Origin: Notolepis coatsorum
Taxonomy: Eukaryota > Chordata > Actinopteri > Aulopiformes > Paralepididae
Assembly (NCBI GenBank): GCA_963971535.1
Contig: OZ020594.1
Coordinates: forward strand, 115,727,127-115,791,126
Reading direction: 5' to 3'
DNA length: 64,000 nt
The position numbers were made by a program, and so were the translations under genes. The notes under the pieces were generated by a model. The model was not told the DNA's origin, did not search any database, and worked only from the letters and a program-made list of their open reading frames with translations. How positions within the stretch are numbered: the first letter of the stretch is position 1; each line of letters begins with the position of its first letter. Below, one piece after another: positions 21,255-31,459 of the stretch.

Positions 21255-21723
21255 AAAGATGAAATTACCTACCTGGGTTCCATCCTATAGAGGCAAATCT
21301 TTCCTGTGACCAAATGGGATCCAATGTAATAAAACTAAGTCAACCAACGAACTAGATTCCTGTACCGGATCTCCTCTCTGGTAAACAAGAATACCTTGAA
21401 GACTCTAACAGGAGCACTCATTCAAGGGTACTACGACTATGCTTGCACCTCATGGTACCAAAGCACCTCAAAGGCACTATAAAACAAGATTACAAACATC
21501 ACAAAACAAACTGGTCAGACTACTGCTTGACCTTACTCCTAAAACCCACCTCACCCCTGTCCACTTTGACAACCTAGGATGGCTTAGAGTAGACGACAGA
21601 GTACAGCAACTTGCAATGGGCCTGGTCTACAAGATACACTACACCACTAAGATACCCATGTGCATGTCGAAATACTTCCCAAAGGTCAGTGAATACCACG
21701 ACCACAACACCTGTACTGTACTA
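21255..21723 (+). pseudogene. LINE family Y RT C-terminus fragment
   Basis: From about 21439 the frame encodes LQTSQNKLVRLLLDLTPKTH and NLGWLRVDDRVQQLAMGLVY. It is homologous to the C-terminal part of the LINE ORF at 61784-64000. Upstream parts are frameshifted. It stops abruptly where the family A L2 copy starts. Confidence 0.85.
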
Positions 21724-21725
21724 GG

Positions 21726-23540
21726 GTGAAAGAAACAATCCCCACTACCAAAATGAAAGTTTACCCAAATCAAAAACCCTGGGTAGACAAATCCGTCCGT
21801 GAAGCTCTGAGAGAGCGCACCAAAGCATACAATGACGGCCTAGTGGCAGGCAACATGAATGACCACAAGGTGGCGCAACACAACGTAAGGAGGACAGTGT
21901 CAGAGGCCAAACGGCGCTACAGGGATAAAATTGAACTCCAGTTTGAACAAGCTGACTCTAGAGCTATGTGGCAGGGGCTCAAAACGATGACAGACTACAA
22001 AGGCGCCTCCCTCAAACTGAACAGTGCCATCTCCTTAGCAAACGACCTCAATACCTTCTATGCGAGGTTTGATGCTGGTAATAACAACACCAGCTCACAA
22101 GCCTCGGCAATGGGGGGGGGGGGGTCGGCTGCTGATGGAGGCGCAGTGTTCAGGGTAACAGAGCATGAGGTGAGGCGGACCTTTAAAAAAGTGAATATCA
22201 GGAAGGCAGCAGGTCCGGACGGCATCCCCGGCCGCGTCCTAAAAGTCTGTGCCGACCAACTGGCCCCAGTATTCACTGACATATTTAACCTGTCCTTAGA
22301 ACAGGCTGTCATCCCCACCTGCCTGAAGAAGTCCACTATTATCCCTGTACCCAAAAAATCCAAGCCTGCTTGCCTCAACGACTACCGCCCTGTAGCTCTC
22401 ACCTCCATAGCCATGAAGTGCTTTGAGAAGCTAGTAAAGGGCTACATCTGCTCCTCCCTCCCCATCAACATGGACCCCCTGCAATTTGCATACCGCCCCA
22501 ACAGGTCCACGGAGGACGCCATATCCCATGTGCTGCACACAGCAGCATCACACCTGGACAAGAGGCAGGGGAACTATGTGAGAATGCTATTCATCGACTA
22601 CAGCTCGGCATTCAATACCATAGTCCCCTCCATACTCATAGCCAAGCTCAGGGACCTGGGCTTGGGCTATGACCTCTGCCAGTGGGTCTTGGACTTCCTG
22701 ACTGGCAGACCCCAGGTGGTGAGAGCAGGCAACTGCACCTCCTCATCCATCACCCTCAACATAGGGGCCCCCCAGGGCTGTGTTCTGAGTCCCCTCCTCT
22801 ACTCCCTGTACACACACGACTGTGTGGCTCAGCGGAGTAGCAATACAATCGTCAAATTTGCTGACGACACAGTGGTGGTGGGCCTGATCTCTGCCAACGA
22901 CGAGAGGGCCTACCTGGAAGAGGTCAAGGTCCTGGCGGGATGGTGCCAGGAAAACAGCCTCTCCCTGAACGTCAGCAAAACAAAGGAGATGATTGTGGAC
23001 TTCAGGAGGTCGGGGGTCAAGGACTACAGCCCCCTCAGCATCGACGGGGCACCGGTTGAGAGAGTCAACAGCTTCAAGTACCTCGGAGCCCACATATCCG
23101 AGGACTTGACATGGACCATACACATTAACAGTGTGGTGAAGAAGGCACGACAACGCCTCTACTTCCTCAGGCGCCTAAGGAAGTTCCAAGTCAGCCAGAA
23201 GATCCTTAAGAACTTCTACTCATGTACAATAGAGAGCATCTTGACCGGCAACATCACCTCCTGGTTTGGGAATAGCACTGCAAAAGACCAAAGCAGACTA
23301 CAAAGAGTGACACGTTCAGCCGAACGCACAATTGGAGGGGGGCTCCCCACCCTCCAGAACATTTACTACAAGCGTTGCAAGGGGAAGGCTAAGAGAATTA
23401 TTAAGGACTCGAGCCACCCGAACAACTGCCTCTTTGAACTGCTGCCGTCAGGCAAGCGATACAGGAGTCTCAAGGCGAGCACAGAAAGACTCAGAAGTAG
23501 CTTCTATCCCCAGGCCATCAGGCTGCTAAACGAACAATGA
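21726..23540 (+). CDS. L2-type LINE ORF2: C-terminal endonuclease edge and reverse transcriptase
   Basis: This is an open 604-codon frame. Residues 10-60 (KVYPNQKPWVDKSVREALRE) are the linker after the endonuclease. RT motifs follow in order: NIRKAAGPDGIPGRVLK at about 157-173, STIIPVPKK at 203-211, [12 protein letters not shown] at 289-300 with the first catalytic Asp, [20 protein letters not shown] at 347-366 and FADDTVVVGL at 378-387 with the catalytic Asp pair. The protein ends QAIRLLNEQ. The endonuclease domain itself is missing, so the copy is 5' truncated, and the ATG used is only the first methionine after the break. A glycine run (130-133) comes from a G12 tract that may be a length artefact. 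The RT core looks intact. Confidence 0.9.
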   Translation: MKETIPTTKMKVYPNQKPWVDKSVREALRERTKAYNDGLVAGNMNDHKVAQHNVRRTVSEAKRRYRDKIELQFEQADSRAMWQGLKTMTDYKGASLKLNSAISLANDLNTFYARFDAGNNNTSSQASAMGGGGSAADGGAVFRVTEHEVRRTFKKVNIRKAAGPDGIPGRVLKVCADQLAPVFTDIFNLSLEQAVIPTCLKKSTIIPVPKKSKPACLNDYRPVALTSIAMKCFEKLVKGYICSSLPINMDPLQFAYRPNRSTEDAISHVLHTAASHLDKRQGNYVRMLFIDYSSAFNTIVPSILIAKLRDLGLGYDLCQWVLDFLTGRPQVVRAGNCTSSSITLNIGAPQGCVLSPLLYSLYTHDCVAQRSSNTIVKFADDTVVVGLISANDERAYLEEVKVLAGWCQENSLSLNVSKTKEMIVDFRRSGVKDYSPLSIDGAPVERVNSFKYLGAHISEDLTWTIHINSVVKKARQRLYFLRRLRKFQVSQKILKNFYSCTIESILTGNITSWFGNSTAKDQSRLQRVTRSAERTIGGGLPTLQNIYYKRCKGKAKRIIKDSSHPNNCLFELLPSGKRYRSLKASTERLRSSFYPQAIRLLNEQ

Positions 23541-24048
23541 ATGAACACTACACAACAACAACCACCAAACACACATAGCACACACATCCACACGCACACA
23601 CTCACTTTAAACAAACACACTGTAGCACCCACTACACACACTTTATAGCACACACCCACTTTAAACAAACACACTGTAGCACCCACTCCCCACACTTTAT
23701 ATTTATGGATGAAGGATTGCACTACAACTCGTACACCTTACTGTAAATTGTACCTAAAATTGTACCTCATCCCATTTCTGCTTTGCACTAGATAGTACTG
23801 TACATTAGTACACTGCATAGTATTGTGTATTGTATATTATATGGTAACTCAGAACATTGTACATATGTCTATACCGAACAACTGTGACCTCATTTTCTTC
23901 TTCTAAATTCATGCTATATTATGTTATTATGTTATTGATACTATCTTGTCTAGCACAGTCTCTGGAGCGTAACAGTAAGAAGCATTTTGTATGAAAGTAT
24001 TCTGTACTTCTGTATGACAACTATTAAAGAACTTGAACTTGAACTTGA
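21727..24048 (+). mobile_element. 5'-truncated L2-like LINE (family A)
   Basis: ORF plus a ~510-bp 3'UTR (23541-24048) ending in a TTGAACTTGAACTTGAG tail. The last ~1.1 kb is nearly identical to the insertion at 6431-7561. Confidence 0.88.
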
Positions 24049-24486
24049 GTTCCACAAATCATGTTCAACCCAGATAAAATAATTTAAAAAGTAAAAAAAA
24101 AAAAAAAAAAAAATTAATAAAAGAAAATAGTCATAACTTAGAAATGAGATTGCATAGGTCTATGAATCGATATCGCGATTCTGTTTCGATTAATTGCCCA
24201 GCCCTACAGTGCGTACAGTAAGTTAGCTTGGTGATTATCATTGTGATGTAGGCTAAGCTGGCTAGCTACTGTTAGCATACAAGCACTGTAGCCTACTTAC
24301 TTTTTCATCCACAACGTTTTTTCTGATCCAGATGCATAAGTCCACTTCTTCATGTTGCTCAGTTGCTGGTTTATACTTCGGTCCTAATGTTGGCGCAAAG
24401 TTTAATTTAGCCTGACTTGACTTGTTATAGCTGTACAGCTTACTAACTACTAAACAACAACTTTCTCATAGTCTCAACTTTCATAT
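24049..24486. other. Non-coding stretch
   Basis: A-rich tract at about 24090-24110; otherwise nothing recognised. Confidence 0.4.
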
Positions 24487-24740
24487 AGTCAAAACGGGTC
24501 CAGCTGCATGTCCGGAGGATAGGTTTAGCTCGGGCCAATCTCAAGTTTCTCAAGTTTCTTTATTAGTTGTCATACAGAAGTACAGAATACTTTTATACAA
24601 AATGCTTCTTTACTGTATGTTACATTTTGTATAAAAGTATTCTGTACTTCTGTATGACAACTAATAAAGAAACTTGAGAAACTTGAGATTGGCCCGAGCT
24701 AAACCTATCCTCCGGACATGCAGCTGGACCCGTTTTGACT
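24487..24740. repeat. Perfect 118-bp inverted repeat with 18-bp spacer
   Basis: The left arm 24487-24604 is the exact reverse complement of the right arm 24623-24740 (checked base by base). The inner ~80 bp of each arm is an L2-type 3' end (ATTCTGTACTTCTGTATGAC, then AACTAATAAAGAAACTTGAG). The outer ~40 bp (AGTCAAAACGGGTCCAGCTG and following) is non-LINE flank. Both therefore are duplicated in inverted orientation. Confidence 0.95.
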
Positions 24741-26148
24741 TTGCAATGCAGCAATCTCTGATTGGATTTGCAAGGCTGCCAATCATATTCAACCTCTGTG
24801 TATTGGATGTCAAGGGCTGTCAATCAATCAATCAATCCTCCATTCAATGGCAAGAGTTTAACTGCACAGACCGTGCTTAGATGAAGTTAATAGCCTATTT
24901 TGATTCGCTGTTATTTATTATTTATTTAACAATGGGTCACACCTGTGAAGTTTTCTTCATGAATAATTACTGCAGTGCAGGCCTGCTCAGAGTTGTCAAT
25001 TTTTGAAGAAAAAAAAATTCACTGGCATTTTTTTTACAGAGGAAAACATTTATAATAAAAAAAATAATAATAATAAAAAAATAATATATATATATATAGT
25101 TTTATTTTTTTTATATATATATAGGTATATGTAAATTAATAATAATTATGAATTATGAGTGAATTTGTGTTTCACGTGTTGTCATAGAGAAACCTCCACT
25201 GGTATATACAGTACTCGAGTTGTGAAAAAAAAAACAGGGGGGATGATCAAGGCTGCAGATCTCATGACAAGTTTGGGGGGGATGCAGAGTAGGGAGGTCC
25301 GGGGGCATCGTCCCCCGGTAGAACATTTGAATGATTTGAATACGCAAATGAAGCTTTTAGGAGTATTTCGAAACTATAATTACAGAGTGGGAGTAGATAC
25401 ACTACTTTTGATAGCACATATTATTGGGGGGGACAATTCATATTTTTCTGACGATTAGCTGACACAAATGCTAGCCTGGTTAAAGACATCCAAGTCCTCA
25501 TGGTTTAGCTAGCTACGTTAGTTAACTATTGATAGATAACTTATTACATAATAATATGATATTGTAAGGAAGGGGCAGGACCAGATAAGCTTTGCTTCTT
25601 TCTGTCCCTTCTCAAACAAAACCATTTGTCTTGAGCTATGTTGATTATTGCTTCCATAGGAAGATATATTTAATTGTATTTGTATTTGTATTTTATTTCG
25701 TTTTAGTTTTTTTTGTTATTACAAATGTGTGTGTTTATGGTTGAAAATGTTAGAGATAAATAAAGATCAAATCAAATCTAACTGATGAAGTGATCCCTCT
25801 TCTAACGAGAGAAAAACGTAGCTTAGCTTTAAACTCATTCATTGCTTATGTCTAAAATACAGTCTATGCAGCTATGCACAGTTCACGCAGGAGGCACATT
25901 TATTCCTAATAACATTATTTATTGTTAACTTTTGTCAGACACAGCCACAATTGAGAACATAATATCTCTCACGTAGCAAGTGAGAAAATTAAGAACAATT
26001 TCAGCAAATGTACTAAATATGTCAAACTTAAATGTAAAAATGTCACATACTGTTTGAACACAACAAAGCCACAGCCACTGGATTACAAGATTTACAGTGC
26101 AATGAAAATATACCTTTTTCTTTTTCAAATGACAGTGTAGCCAAGACA
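24741..26148. other. AT-rich non-coding region
   Basis: It holds low-complexity ATATAT/TTTTTA tracts at 25010-25140. A LINE 3'-end-like segment ends at about 25785 (AAATAAAGATCAAATCAAATC). No gene is recognised. Confidence 0.4.
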
Positions 26149-26152
26149 CCAG

Positions 26153-27963
26153 GGCCCTCATTTATCAATTTTTCTTAGAAAATGTTCTATTTCCATACTT
26201 AAGCACAGAATTTAGAATGTGTGCACGCACACAAAAAACGGGATTTATCACACGTGCGTACACAGGTCCTACGCACACCTGTCATGATAAATATCACCTT
26301 GCTCTATACGCTAAGGCTCGTGCACACTTTCACGTATTTGCATACCAGAACCGCCCCGATTAACCATATACGGTAATGGAACACCCCCGTGAAATGTGGA
26401 AAAGTGGACTAACCCGAGCGAACTCTGAGAGACTTCACTGAGAGCGAGATTGATCACCGAGGTCCAACCAACAAATTGAACGTATAATCTTCGGTGCGCC
26501 GGGAGCCAAGGATGTTGACTGACCCAGTCCTGCTACAGAACCAGCACATTGACAGAAATAAATGACAAGATGACCCGACATTAAGCACTGTAATGACTGA
26601 AATTAAATCAATTTCAGCAGGCCAACTCTGCGCTCTACAATGCCTATTATGTGCGCTCGTCATGAGCCCGTGGTACTTCTGGTCAGTCATTATGGCTTCA
26701 GTGGATAACCCTGATCTGCATTGTGATGTTTTAGATACCCCAGATATAACATTACAATTGAATTAAATGCAATTAAGCCTGAATGAGACTCCGGCCACCG
26801 GCACATTATCAGCCAAAATGCGCATCGCGGATTATCTGTACATTGACCGAGTGGAATCCCGTTCACATTACTGGATTTGTTTATTGATGGAGCAAACTGA
26901 GAGATTGTTCACAGAGGCGCTGCCGAACCAAGATATAATATGATGTGTATAATATAATGTGTGTAGAGGCATATGATACAATCTATTTTGTTGTTGGTAT
27001 TGGGTAGCCTATATGAATTACATATAATAGCAGCCAACCTACATTATGCAACAGTAATTTGCGCATATAACACACAGCCCTGTGAAGCCTGCATACAGTA
27101 AACTAACTTGATCATTAATCTAGCTGTTGTATCTTTATTCTTTACGCTTATGAAAACATTAAATAATATGTATAGGCCGTCGCTTTAGCCTATATTCTCA
27201 AATGGCTATCCGAGTCCTCGATATCCTCGCGGACGGACCAGTATACCTTTATATCATATCATATTCATATTCATATCATACTTTACTCTATCAGCCTACC
27301 AGCATGTAATACGTTCTTTGTTAGAATTCAACTCGTTATCATTTTGCGCATAGATTGCAGAAATACCGGAACGTTTTGATTTAGGCTTTGACATTGTAAA
27401 ACTAAATAAGTGAACTTCTGTAAGCAGAATACAAGTCATGATATCACCCACACGATATATACTCTGTGTCCAGAGCATGTATGCTTTTCATTCATTTAAG
27501 ACACATTTATTGCAAGGGTTTTGTCTACACATACACTCAACAAATAACCTCAGTCTATTCTCGTTGCAATGCGTTTTTTATTCTTTCTTATAGGAAGGGT
27601 GAAGAACACTATATCGTGGGTGTTCATATGACTTGTATTCTGCTTACAGCTTCGGGGTTCCACTTATTACGTTTAACAATGGCAAAGCCTTTTAAATATA
27701 ATCAAAACGTTCCCGTATTTCTGCAATATATGCGCAAAATAATAACGAGTTGAGTTACGTGGAGCGCAGTCAGTGCTTATTTCCTTGTTGTAATAATATA
27801 TTCTACCACCGGCGTCAACTACGCATGGTCCGACCTGTGCTTAAATATACGCACAAAGTCAAGCACAAGTTCAAATTGATAAATCCCACACTTTGCTTAG
27901 AAATGATCGTACGCACGGGTTACGCACATATCTGTGCGTACGTCACGATGATAAATGAGGGCC
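26153..27963. mobile_element. Harbinger-like DNA transposon, non-autonomous
   Basis: Terminal inverted repeats GGCCCTCATTTATCA (26153-26167) and TGATAAATGAGGGCC (27949-27963) are flanked by a CAG trinucleotide on both sides (26150-26152 and 27964-27966). This fits PIF/Harbinger insertion. Sub-terminal regions share GTGCGTAC and CGCACA motifs. The 1.8-kb interior has no open frame above 95 codons and no transposase motif I can see, so it is non-autonomous or decayed. It contains a nested inverted repeat (27325-27757). Confidence 0.7.
27325..27757. repeat. Imperfect ~140-bp inverted repeat within Harbinger-like element
   Basis: Arms at about 27325-27463 and 27610-27757 share, in opposite orientation, CAACTCGTTATcATTTTGCG, TTGCAGAAATAC, GAACGTTTTGAT and GTAAGCAGAATACAAGTCAT. 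Confidence 0.75.
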
Positions 27964-28383
27964 CAGGTGTAGGTCTCTTACTGAACAATCAGTGTTTTTC
28001 TCATCTCACCCACGTCTAGACACACATCACCAAGAGAGAATTGTACACAAAAATAGAGATCATTAAAGTTCTGTGAAGCTGAGAAACATCCCATGTAGGC
28101 TTCATTTTACTCACTCATATCACGCAGAAACGTTAGGTTATGGCTATAACCAAGTTCTGTTAGTTAGGGGTGACGCTTGGCATCACACTGCACTCCCTCG
28201 CGTACGTGCACGCGCACTGAATAAAATTCCACAAAATATACATTTAATACCAGTATTAGTCTGACCACACCCCTCATCAGCTTACCTTCATAAGCAGGTG
28301 TGTGGTCACCTGCTCTCCTCCTACCCAAGCTTTCACCACAAGGTGAGGTCAAGGGCTGCAGCGGCCGTCTGATGCCAAGCGTC

Positions 28384-28470
28384 ACCCCTAACTAACAGAA
28401 CTTGGTTATAGCCATAACCTAACGTTCTGTTCCGTTAGGGGCTCTGCTTGGCATCACACTGCACAAAGGG
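28384..28470 (-). repeat. Internal complementary region of DIRS-like copy B
   Basis: The plus strand reads ACAGAACTTGGTTATAGCCA, then TAACCTAACGTTCTGTTCCG, then TTAGGGGCTCTGCTTGGCAT. This is the sequence of one element end, a GTT, and the other end joined together. It reproduces the head-to-tail junction expected of a circular intermediate, as in DIRS elements. Confidence 0.85.
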
Positions 28471-29212
28471 AGGCCAAGCGGAGCCGCTGGCTGACAAATA
28501 CACCCCGCTGACAGCCCCCCACAACCATCAGAACAGGGAGGGCCGAGCCCCCCCGACCCCCCCTAATGGAGGGCATCCCCCCTATTAGGGGCTTCACGGG
28601 AGGGCGACGGACCCGACCGTGCGAAGAGGCACTCAAGCAACTCAACGCACAGGGTGAGCAGACCGTGGCTTGACCCCACGACTACACCCACGCACAACCC
28701 GCATGCCACCCGGGAACGAACGTAGGAAACAACCTCGTTACTGCCCCCAGAATCACGGGCTCAAGGGCAAACCCAACCCCGTGGCAAGGCCGTAGCAGCG
28801 GAGCGCGAAGGAAGACCCAGACCCACCAAAAGGACTGGACTCCCTGGAATGGGGGCCCGGAGAAGTCCATGATGCCAGCATCAAGACCCCACCAGGTGGG
28901 CACCTAGTGACCCCGCCCCCCACATCGCCAGCGTATTCGGACAAAGGCCCCTCAGCCGAGCGGGCCCTGTCCTCCCCAACAGTACACCGCCTGGAACACA
29001 GGCCCTGCAAAAAGCAGACAGCATGGTCGTAACACACAGGAGTAAACCAACGGAAGCAGGCAGTGCACTGGGAAAAAGGACCAGGCAACAGGCCGTCAAC
29101 CCAAGCCTGGAGACTGCGGACGAGGCAGGCGCCAGAAGGACAGCTGAACACAGCCGCCCCGGCGGAAGGGGCGTATGCTGGCGTTGTCGCATAACCAAGC
29201 CTTTAAACAGCA

Positions 29213-29319
29213 TGTCAGAAGTGGGATTCAACCCATGCCTCTAATCAGAGACCAGAAGCCCCATTGCCATGGAAGGTTCACCTTGAGTCTGGCTCCTTAG
29301 ACCACTCGGCCATCCTGAC
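29213..29319 (-). tRNA. tRNA-Leu(CAA) pseudogene with intron, inside DIRS-like copy B
   Basis: On the minus strand the 5' half reads GTCAGGATGGCCGAGTGGTC, then TAAGGAGCCAGACTCAAG with anticodon CAA. About 24 bp of intron follow, then TTCTGGTCTCTGATTAGAGG and a 3' end ATCCCACTTCTGACA. The acceptor stem pairs perfectly (GTCAG...CTGAC) and A is the discriminator. The T arm is damaged: the B box lacks one base (GGTTGAATCC instead of GGTTCGAATCC) and the stem has an A-C mismatch, so it is probably inactive. The intron shows that it derives from a gene or pre-tRNA. Copy A has no counterpart at this place. Confidence 0.85.
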
Positions 29320-29686
29320 AGCTGCCCACAGAAAAGGCCCATACGATCGGCAGACGTCATGAACGTGCAGGGGCACCCTCAACCGGAGAACCGGGAGTTG
29401 ACACTGCAGCAACACACCAGAGAACCAACCACCTAGGCATTACCCCATGCAATGGTTGGTCCCATAACCCCTCAGGAAAGAAACCCCAAAACACACCTGC
29501 GGCACCGCCGCAGCCCGCGCTCTGGTTTCCAACAGGGCTATCCCGGGCCTACGGGTCAACGAACATTACCCCGGACCGGGCCCGGTGATACGGGGGGCAC
29601 AGGGTCCCACGAGGAGGTTAAAACCACCCCAACAGGCCCCTCAGCGCCAAGCGCAAGAGAAGAGCGTAAAAATGGAAGACCAGCCC

Positions 29687-29805
29687 CAGCACCCCGCACT
29701 CGGTATTCCCAGGAGGTCACCCAACCAAGTACCAACCAAGACCAACCCGCACAGCGGCCGAGATCCGACGAGATCGGGCGCGTACAGGTCGGCACGGCCG
29801 TAAGC
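29687..29805 (-). ncRNA. 5S rRNA-derived sequence inside DIRS-like copy B
   Basis: It is homologous over ~119 bp to vertebrate 5S rRNA and to the copy A sequence. The minus strand contains GCTTACGGCCGTGCC, GCGCCCGATCTCGTCGGATC, GGTACTTGGTTGGGTGACCT and CCTGGGAATACCGAGTG. It shares with copy A several departures from the normal gene (the GGCCGCT segment and the ACCTGTAC segment) and has further changes of its own. The capture therefore preceded the separation of the two copies. Confidence 0.85.
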
Positions 29806-30194
29806 CATTACGACAGTGCAGAATACAACGCACCTAACAAGGGTTCCATAACGCTCAACCCTGTGACACCCGGACCGACCTAGCATTTTTCCCCCTGAAA
29901 AAACCCCAAGTCCAGACCCATTCCGTCATCATCCCCTGACATGAACGGGAACCCATCGACAACCACACAGGGTGTCGGAAGAGGAAAAAACCCCCATCCC
30001 AATTGCTTCATAAAAACGCTGTTTCACCCAAGCAATCAAGGCGCGCCAGTCAGCCAATGCCCCAAAAGCACATCCTGAGCTAGCACTATGTGTGCGTTTG
30101 GACATACCCACATCAACAATAGGCCGTTTAGACCACCATATTGAATCCCCAAGACGCCCAGGGAAACGACAAGAGGGGCGAGATGCAATCAACT

Positions 30195-30365
30195 CCATGA
30201 ATGAATGAATGAAAAAGTTTACCCAACAGACTGCAGAAAGGGTACAACCCAGTACGGCAATACACACAATAGGTTAAGGGGAGGCAGACCTGAGAAAGAC
30301 GTTAGTCTTGTTTCCATCAGGGACCCTCATTTCCAATCCATCAGACACATTCAACTCTTTATAAA
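30195..30365 (-). mobile_element. LINE family Y 3' end inserted in DIRS-like copy B
   Basis: (TGAA)n tail, then gactgcagaaagggtacaac and gaggcagacctgagaaagac. It is related to the 3'UTR of the LINE at 61263. Copy A lacks it. Confidence 0.8.
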
Positions 30366-31337
30366 AATAAAGAAAAGGCATCACCCGTATGACCCAACTG
30401 CACAGCTGGGAGTAAAAACCCTGTTTTTCACATGATTCCAATCCAGTCACTCTTTTTAATCAGAGTGTAAGACCAGACCCTCCCAGAAACACCTTCCCAC
30501 ATGAGACTAAGGTCAAGAAAAAGATATGTAAACTGTGAGTCACGTGACCAATTGACTCAAGTTTGACACATAAACCGGGCGCAGCAGAACTGTGAGCCCT
30601 ACGCCCAACCTCGACATCTTTAAGACACCAGCTCATGGAAGGCGTCGCCATAGCAACACCGCTACAACGGGCGGGGAAAACCTACCGGATCCTGTCATGT
30701 AACAGGAGTCGGTAGAATACCCCTCCCCCCCCCCCCCCCCCCCCCCCTTGCCAAGCACTGGCTTGGCCCTGACTGGCTCAGCAGAAGAGATCAAAAATCC
30801 CCTAAACCAATCAAGTGGGAAAGGAGGGGTTTATTCGACACCCCCTCCCGAAAACACACCCTTTATCCCTACACACAGAAAAACAACCGTAGCCATCTTG
30901 AAAAACCTCCGGTAGAAAGCAAAGCATAGCGAAGCTAATACAATGTCCGCTACACACAAAATGTGTAAAAGGTTTTACAACAAAACACAAGTCGCCTGTG
31001 CGTGAATCCTATACCCGTTGCCTATGTCGTACATAGGAAAAAACGCTGATCGAGAGTAAACGGCTAGGCCGTGAAATGTGTGCGTACGAGTATTACTGCA
31101 ACTAAACAACACAGCATTGTGAAACACATATACTTAGTTAAAGCAATGGAATAACACCAGTTCTAACTGCATGTGGAGCATCAAGCTAAATAGAACCTAT
31201 TACCGAGTGTACGTTGCAGACCTTGCTTAACCTCGTAACACAACACAACTCATCCCACAACGTAAAAAAGGGCAGATTCATATATACACAACCCCACCAT
31301 ATGATTTGTTTGAAGAAACACACAGTTTGTTCGGCCA

Positions 31338-31375
31338 AAACACAGTCCCCCTCCATCGGGGAACTTTTTTATTTA
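31338..31375 (-). promoter_or_regulatory. Hairpin after gag of DIRS-like copy B
   Basis: AGTCCCCCTCCATCGGGGAAC (read on the plus strand) folds into a short stem and is followed by a T run. It stands at the position of the copy A hairpin at 11524-11546. Confidence 0.4.
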
Positions 31376-31459
31376 ATAACTAAATCGTGTCAAGGCACAA
31401 AATCATAGAGGGGCCGGGGAGGGTGTAGGAGAGGGGACACAGAGGGGAAAAAGTCACTC

